Shown here: piece by piece, positions 60,595 through 64,000 of the stretch
Layout of the letters: each line of letters starts with the position of its first letter
Position numbering within the stretch: the first letter of the stretch is position 1
Assembly (NCBI RefSeq): GCF_025947305.1
Contig: NZ_CP110009.1
Location: 1,488,001-1,552,000, forward strand
From: Flavobacterium sp. N3904
GTDB taxonomy: Bacteria > Bacteroidota > Bacteroidia > Flavobacteriales > Flavobacteriaceae
Reading direction: 5' to 3'
Length of the DNA: 64,000 nucleotides
Notes under the pieces: generated by a model
Seen by the model: only the letters and a program-made list of their open reading frames with translations
The model's database searches: none
What the model was told of the DNA's origin: nothing
Made by a program: the position numbers and the translations under genes

Positions 60595-61521
60595 ATGAAG
60601 ATCGAATCGCAAATAGAAAAAATATCCAGTTTTCAGCACTTGGAATTGTTGGCCAATCAAGTAGTGGAAGGTTTTATTTCGGGTATGCACAAAAGTCCGT
60701 TTCATGGATTTTCGGCTGAGTTTGCCGAGCATAAAGTGTATAATGTGGGTGAAAGTACCAAACATATCGATTGGAAATTATTTGCCAAGACCGATCGTTT
60801 GTACACAAAATGTTTTGAGGAAGAAACCAACCTGAGATGTCATATCATTATTGACAACTCTTCGTCGATGCATTATCCTAAACTGAAGGATAATCAGCCG
60901 TTTTATGAAAGTAAAATAGGTTTTTCGGTATTGGCATCGGCAGTACTGATGAACCTGCTGAAGAAACAGCGAGATGCCATTGGGATCAGTGTGTTTTCGG
61001 ATAGTTATGAGTATTATGCACCAGAAAAAGGGAGTGACCGTCATCATAGAATGATTTTGAACACCCTCGAAGGCCTTTTGGGAGATACTAAAGAAAAAAA
61101 GCAAACAGATACGATTACGTATCTGCATCAAATAGCAGAGAAAATTCACCGTCGTTCGATGATTATTTTGTTTACCGACATGTTTCAGTCGGATAATGAA
61201 GAAGCGCTTTTTAATGCGTTGCAACATTTGAAACACGACAAACATAAAGTGGTTTTATTTCATGTGGTAGACAACGAAACGGAGCTTAAATTTGATTTTG
61301 ACAATGCCCCAAGAAAGTTTATTGATGTGGAAACAGGAGATGAGGTAGTGATTTTTGCCGATAATGTGAAGCAGGAATACGAAAAACAGGTGAGCGATTA
61401 CTTCAAAAAGTTGGCGTTAACGTGTGCTCAAAACAAAATAAAGTACATTCCTGTGGGCGTTGGCGAAAATTTTGAAAAAATATTGACGACATACTTGGTT
61501 GAAAAACAAAAGTTTGGATAA
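60595..61521 (+). CDS. DUF58 domain protein (vWA-like, MoxR-associated type)
   Basis: A 308-residue protein with the DUF58 signature GFSAEFAEHKVYNVGESTKHIDWKLFAKTDRLYTK and a von Willebrand A-type region: MIDAS-like DNSSSM (about 88-93) and LFTDMF (about 198-203). Family members usually sit next to a MoxR AAA ATPase in stress or envelope-assembly operons; no such gene is in view here. A TACATTTG box lies only 5 bases before the ATG at 60595, which would give an almost leaderless mRNA; a start further down is possible but would remove conserved N-terminal residues. Confidence 0.88.
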   Translation: MKIESQIEKISSFQHLELLANQVVEGFISGMHKSPFHGFSAEFAEHKVYNVGESTKHIDWKLFAKTDRLYTKCFEEETNLRCHIIIDNSSSMHYPKLKDNQPFYESKIGFSVLASAVLMNLLKKQRDAIGISVFSDSYEYYAPEKGSDRHHRMILNTLEGLLGDTKEKKQTDTITYLHQIAEKIHRRSMIILFTDMFQSDNEEALFNALQHLKHDKHKVVLFHVVDNETELKFDFDNAPRKFIDVETGDEVVIFADNVKQEYEKQVSDYFKKLALTCAQNKIKYIPVGVGENFEKILTTYLVEKQKFG

Positions 61522-61559
61522 TAAGGCAAAAAAATATTCTTAATTCTCTACAAAAAGGC

Positions 61560-61589
61560 TTGCGTAAACGAAAATCTATTGTATCTTTG
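61560..61589 (+). promoter_or_regulatory. promoter of the first tRNA-Asp
   Basis: TTG (61560-61562), a 19-base spacer and TATCTTTG (61582-61589), ending 18 bases before the tRNA. The same sequence is repeated before the second tRNA. Confidence 0.85.
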
Positions 61590-61607
61590 CCACCGCAATA
61601 AAGCAGA

Positions 61608-61681
61608 GGTTTGGTAGTTCAGTTGGTTAGAATACATGCCTGTCACGCATGGGGTCGCGGGTTCGAGTCCCGTCCAGACCG
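61608..61681 (+). tRNA. tRNA-Asp (GTC), copy 1
   Basis: 74 bases with a full cloverleaf: acceptor GGTTTGG/CCAGACC, anticodon stem CATGC/GCATG with loop CTGTCAC (anticodon GTC at 61642-61644), T-arm GCGGGTTCGAGTCCCG, discriminator G. CCA is not encoded. It carries aspartate codons GAC and GAU. Identical to the copy at 61924. Confidence 0.97.
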
Positions 61682-61694
61682 CTAATATTGGGAG

Positions 61695-61722
61695 AGCCTT
61701 TCGTAACAGAAAGGCTTTTTTT
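61695..61722 (+). terminator. terminator of the first tRNA-Asp
   Basis: AGCCTTTC pairs with GAAAGGCT around a 6-base loop, followed by seven T. Confidence 0.85.
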
Positions 61723-61779
61723 GCCAATATACAGTATCTAAAGCTAGTTGTGTTGTTTCTCGTCCTATATGACGAGACC

Positions 61780-61795
61780 GGTTTGTAGTTAGACC
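61780..61795 (+). other. possible internally deleted tRNA-Asp remnant
   Basis: GGTTTGTAGTTAGACC looks like the first 11-12 bases of tRNA-Asp (GGTTTGGTAGTT) joined directly to its last bases (AGACC), followed by its own terminator-like hairpin at 61799. The match is short, so chance is possible. Confidence 0.3.
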
Positions 61796-61798
61796 AAT

Positions 61799-61831
61799 GA
61801 AAAGCTTTCCACTTTGTGGATAGCTTTTTTG
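61799..61831 (+). terminator. terminator-like hairpin between the tRNA genes
   Basis: AAAGCTTTCCAC pairs with GTGGATAGCTTT (one mismatch) around a TTT loop, followed by six T. No intact gene lies just upstream except the first tRNA-Asp, which already has a terminator. Confidence 0.65.
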
Positions 61832-61876
61832 ATTTTAAGGAGGTTTTATTTTTTTAATTCTTGTGTTATAAAATAG

Positions 61877-61906
61877 TTGCGTAAACGAAAATCTATTGTA
61901 TCTTTG
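61877..61906 (+). promoter_or_regulatory. promoter of the second tRNA-Asp
   Basis: TTG (61877-61879), a 19-base spacer and TATCTTTG (61899-61906); the whole 30 bases equal those at 61560-61589. Confidence 0.85.
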
Positions 61907-61923
61907 CACTCGCAATAAAACAG

Positions 61924-61997
61924 GGTTTGGTAGTTCAGTTGGTTAGAATACATGCCTGTCACGCATGGGGTCGCGGGTTCGAGTCCCGTCCAGACCG
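61924..61997 (+). tRNA. tRNA-Asp (GTC), copy 2
   Basis: Sequence identical to the tRNA at 61608-61681, anticodon GTC at 61958-61960, discriminator G, no encoded CCA. It has its own promoter and terminator, so this is a duplicated transcription unit and not a polycistronic pair. Confidence 0.97.
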
Positions 61998-62011
61998 CAA
62001 ATATTGTTAGA

Positions 62012-62041
62012 AGCCTTTCCTTAATGGAGAGGCTTTTTTTA
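62012..62041 (+). terminator. terminator of the second tRNA-Asp
   Basis: AGCCTTTCC pairs with GGAGAGGCT (one wobble) around TTAAT, followed by seven T. Confidence 0.8.
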
Positions 62042-62106
62042 TGGATAAAAATTAAAATCTGGAAATACTAGATTAATATCAAATAGTAATGCATTCTTTT
62101 TTTTAG

Positions 62107-62169
62107 CCATTAAGGTATTAAGTTTATTAAGAAAGGCTTCAATACTTAATTTTCTTAATATCTTAATGG
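62107..62169. repeat. long inverted repeat, TTAAG family, copy 2
   Basis: CCATTAAGGTATTAAG and CTTAATATCTTAATGG are near-complementary ends of an imperfect inverted repeat, with further TTAAG units inside. It resembles the perfect repeat at 10335-10398. It lies downstream of the second tRNA unit and before the 3' end of the DUF456 gene. Confidence 0.6.
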
Positions 62170-62236
62170 TTCAAGATATTTGAGAATTACATTTTTAAAT
62201 GGTTTTAGATTTTGCAGAAGTAGCTCAAGAAACAGA

Positions 62237-62737
62237 TTAAAACAATGCATCACTATTCTGCCATACAATCCAAAGAAACAAACCCAAATACATCATACAC
62301 ACCACAAACTTCATAAAGGACGAAGCTAGAAAACCGAGGAGAGACCCAGTTGCAGCTTTCAAAGCACGTTTGTGGTCTTGTTTATCGTAAATCAGTTCGC
62401 CAACAAAAGCACCAACGAATGGTCCAATAATAAAACCCAGCGGAATGGGAGCAAAAATCCCAACAACCAAACCGATATTGGTTCCCCAAATACCATACGA
62501 ACTACCTCCAAATTTTTTGGTTCCTTTTGCCGGAATGATATAATCCAAAATCGTTAGCGCAATAGTGAATAACAAGGAAAGGCCCAAAATCCAATAATTG
62601 GCAGAAACTGCATTCGTAAAATACAGCAATACAATTCCAACCCAGCTGATACTCGGCCCAGGTAAAACAGGCAAAAAACTTCCAAAAACACCTACGATCG
62701 CACAAGCAAAACCAAGAATTAGAAGTAGCATATCCAT
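62237..62737 (-). CDS. DUF456 family membrane protein
   Basis: A 166-residue membrane protein that is almost entirely hydrophobic, with four to five helices. The start LLLILGFACAIVGVFGSFLPVLPGPSISW and the soluble loop DYIIPAKGTKKFGGSSYGIWG followed by GPFVGAFVGELI match DUF456. The function is unknown; members resemble glycine-zipper membrane proteins. The ATG at 62737 is preferred because the conserved helix starts there. Confidence 0.85.
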   Translation of the reverse strand: MDMLLLILGFACAIVGVFGSFLPVLPGPSISWVGIVLLYFTNAVSANYWILGLSLLFTIALTILDYIIPAKGTKKFGGSSYGIWGTNIGLVVGIFAPIPLGFIIGPFVGAFVGELIYDKQDHKRALKAATGSLLGFLASSFMKFVVCMMYLGLFLWIVWQNSDALF

Positions 62738-62848
62738 AAAATAATTTTTAGTAATTTTACCTCGAAAATACAACTCTTTTTTCTTATATGTATATGAGAA
62801 AAATAATTGTATTTTTATAACCTATTAGTCCCATTCAAAAAACAAACA

Positions 62849-63325
62849 TTGAAGCAATATTCCTTTTTTTTAGTCTTTATATTTTTTAATTCCTGTCAAT
62901 ATTTTGACAAGCAAGTTCCCTCCGAAAAGGAATTGTTGCAAAAGGAATTGAAGTCTATTAATTGGAAAGAGGTAGACGAATACCCATCAGTTGTTGATTG
63001 CGATAAAATTGAAGACAAAAAGCAACGCCAACAATGTTTTTTTGAGGTTTTAACCCAATTAATTCAAGAGAAACTCTGCAACGATACATTGGCTATGCTT
63101 TATCCCGAGTTGGATACTATCGAAGTGAAAGTGACTGTTTTTCCCAATGCCACGATGAAATTTGAACCCCAATTTCCAAAAGATTCTGTGGCTTATGATA
63201 AAGTGAAAATAGACAGCATTCTCAAAGCTCGTTTGGTAGGTTTTCCAAAAATAAATCCAGCAATCAAGCGGGGATTACCCGTAAAAACCCAATTTATTCT
63301 TCCTGTTATTTTAAAAGTGGAATAG
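62849..63325 (+). CDS. small lipoprotein with TonB-C-terminal-like domain
   Basis: Read from a TTG at 62849, it gives KQYSFFLVFIFFNSC, a lipoprotein-type signal; no in-frame ATG exists nearby and the frame opens at another TTG at 62807. The mature part has charged helices (KELLQKELKSINWKEVDEYP, CDKIEDKKQRQQCF), then a C-terminal segment VGFPKINPAIKRGLPVKTQFILPVILKV that reads like the end of a TonB C-terminal domain. It lacks the proline-rich linker and membrane helix of an energy transducer, so its role is uncertain. Confidence 0.6.
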   Translation: MKQYSFFLVFIFFNSCQYFDKQVPSEKELLQKELKSINWKEVDEYPSVVDCDKIEDKKQRQQCFFEVLTQLIQEKLCNDTLAMLYPELDTIEVKVTVFPNATMKFEPQFPKDSVAYDKVKIDSILKARLVGFPKINPAIKRGLPVKTQFILPVILKVE

Positions 63326-63334
63326 TTTTTTTAA

Positions 63335-63426
63335 GGAGCAATTTCCAGCTGTGCACTATATCTGTCGTCCCGAACCCCGGGACAACAGGATGCCGTTTCC
63401 ATCTGGGCTAGGGCATTCGTTTTCAT
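63335..63426 (-). repeat. interspersed repeat, GCCCTAGCCC/GGACAGC family, copy 3
   Basis: On the minus strand: ATGAAAACG, ATGCCCTAGCCCAGATGG, AAACGGCATCC, hairpin TGTTGTCCCG with CGGGACGACA, ATATAGTGCACAGCTGGA and TTGCTCC. The hairpin is unrelated to those of the other two copies while the flanks match. It fills the gap between two convergent genes. Confidence 0.75.
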
Positions 63427-63498
63427 AATAAGATTTGAGGTGAGAGTTTAGTGTTGAAAGTTTAATGAAATTTAATTTTAACATTTGCAATCTTATTT

Positions 63499-64000
63499 TT
63501 AAAACCTTCTCCCTTTCCATTCGTATTTTCCAAAAAGGCAATATAAAGCCACAGTAGTACTGAAAAACGGATACCACAAACTACTTAAAAGTAAATGGCG
63601 CATTTTGTATTTCGTCAAGAATTTATTTGTTTGCTGTATCAGCACAGAGTCAATTCCAAATTTGATTAGGAAATAAAGCCCCACAAAAAAATAAGGGAGC
63701 ATTCCTAAGACAGTCAGCACGAAACAATAAACCAAACCAAAATTCATCATAAAGACAAGCAACCCAAGTCTTTTTCCGAAGATACTTTGGTAAGAAGTTG
63801 TTTTAGATGCCCAGCGAACGCGTTGGTAAAACAACGATTTCCAATCATTAGTAGGTTTTGTGGTTACGATAGTATTCTTTGATTTTAAATACACTACTTT
63901 TTCAGGATATTTGGCTATAGCTTTTTGCAACAGAAAAACATCATCACCACTGGCAATAGTTAAGTTACCATCAAAACCTTTGAGTTTTTTAAAAAATGAT
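63499..64000 (-). CDS. glycosyltransferase family 2, C-terminal part (partial)
   Basis: The minus-strand frame is open from the window end to a stop at 63499, giving 167 residues. The first part (KKLKGFDGNLTIASGDDVFLLQKA) contains the GDD of GT2 catalytic domains, and YQRVRWASKT has the conserved Q-RW motif of processive GT2 enzymes. Two hydrophobic helices follow (LLVFMMNFGLVYCFVLTVLG, YFFVGLYFLIKFG) and then another near the end. It is likely membrane-bound; the donor and acceptor are unknown. The N-terminus lies beyond the window. Confidence 0.85.
   Translation of the reverse strand, partial: SFFKKLKGFDGNLTIASGDDVFLLQKAIAKYPEKVVYLKSKNTIVTTKPTNDWKSLFYQRVRWASKTTSYQSIFGKRLGLLVFMMNFGLVYCFVLTVLGMLPYFFVGLYFLIKFGIDSVLIQQTNKFLTKYKMRHLLLSSLWYPFFSTTVALYCLFGKYEWKGRRF

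Noticed and set aside
60778..61245. 155-codon minus-strand frame inside the DUF58 gene
   Set aside because: Antisense shadow, composition unlike a real protein (many Cys, Phe, His), no promoter.

Overview
The window comes from an AT-rich member of the Bacteroidota, most likely a Flavobacterium or a close relative. Three things support this: promoters of the TTG-N18-22-TAnnTTTG type with almost no Shine-Dalgarno signals, many short lipoproteins and outer-membrane beta-barrels, and lineage-typical genes (exonuclease-DnaE fusion, S16 with an acidic tail, DUF3050, DUF6252-like and AIM24 proteins). It is ordinary chromosome, mostly housekeeping genes, with small accessory islands and an unusual number of short structured intergenic repeats.

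Layout. 1-5450: two alpha/beta hydrolases, an orphan AbiH-type phage-defence gene, an AIM24 protein and an aminopeptidase P. 5740-10290: glyoxylate shunt (aceB-aceA) divergent from an XRE/ScfR-type regulator, with a perfect 14-bp palindrome on the aceB promoter. 10440-16310: HMG-CoA synthase and the succinate dehydrogenase operon (sdhC-sdhA-X-sdhB), where X is an unrelated exported DUF2846-like protein. 16430-20700: nitrilase-family amidase, Ig-like lipoprotein, two-part ThrE-type exporter. 20700-23470: accessory stretch with a 22-bp tandem array, an HNH endonuclease, an orphan acidic protein and hpf. 23718-32600: L,D-transpeptidase and two AsmA-like proteins flanking two beta-barrel paralogues. 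32670-37240: trmB, LysE-type permease, alkyltransferase-like protein, Mrp/NBP35 ATPase, NifU, exported protein, ferredoxin. 37236-43920: SGNH lipoprotein, DUF3050, acyl-CoA dehydrogenase, the rpsP-rimM-trmN6 cluster, RRM protein. 44027-51933: leucine genes leuC-leuD and leuA-leuB, separated by two methyltransferases, an ABM-domain protein and a seven-repeat propeller-like lipoprotein. 52625-53915: tandem lipoprotein paralogues. 54225-58748: exo-PHP-DnaE polymerase. 58931-64000: OmpW-like barrel, thioredoxin, DUF58, two tRNA-Asp genes, DUF456, TonB-CTD-like lipoprotein and a truncated glycosyltransferase.

Central carbon metabolism is concentrated in one area: aceBA and sdhCAB would together carry acetyl units through the glyoxylate bypass to succinate and fumarate.

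The least explained content is non-coding. A 63-bp element lies just before the start codons of both sdhA and hpf, with constant flanks and a central hairpin whose sequence differs while its pairing is kept. Two other interspersed families have the same design of constant blocks around exchangeable hairpins: three copies of a GCCCTAGCCC...GGACAGC element and two copies of a GGGCG...GGTCGGGCTAT...CTATCCCTC element. There are also a TTAAG-rich long inverted repeat (two members), duplicated terminator hairpins and a duplicated tRNA-Asp unit. No CRISPR array, integrase, complete insertion sequence or rRNA gene is visible.
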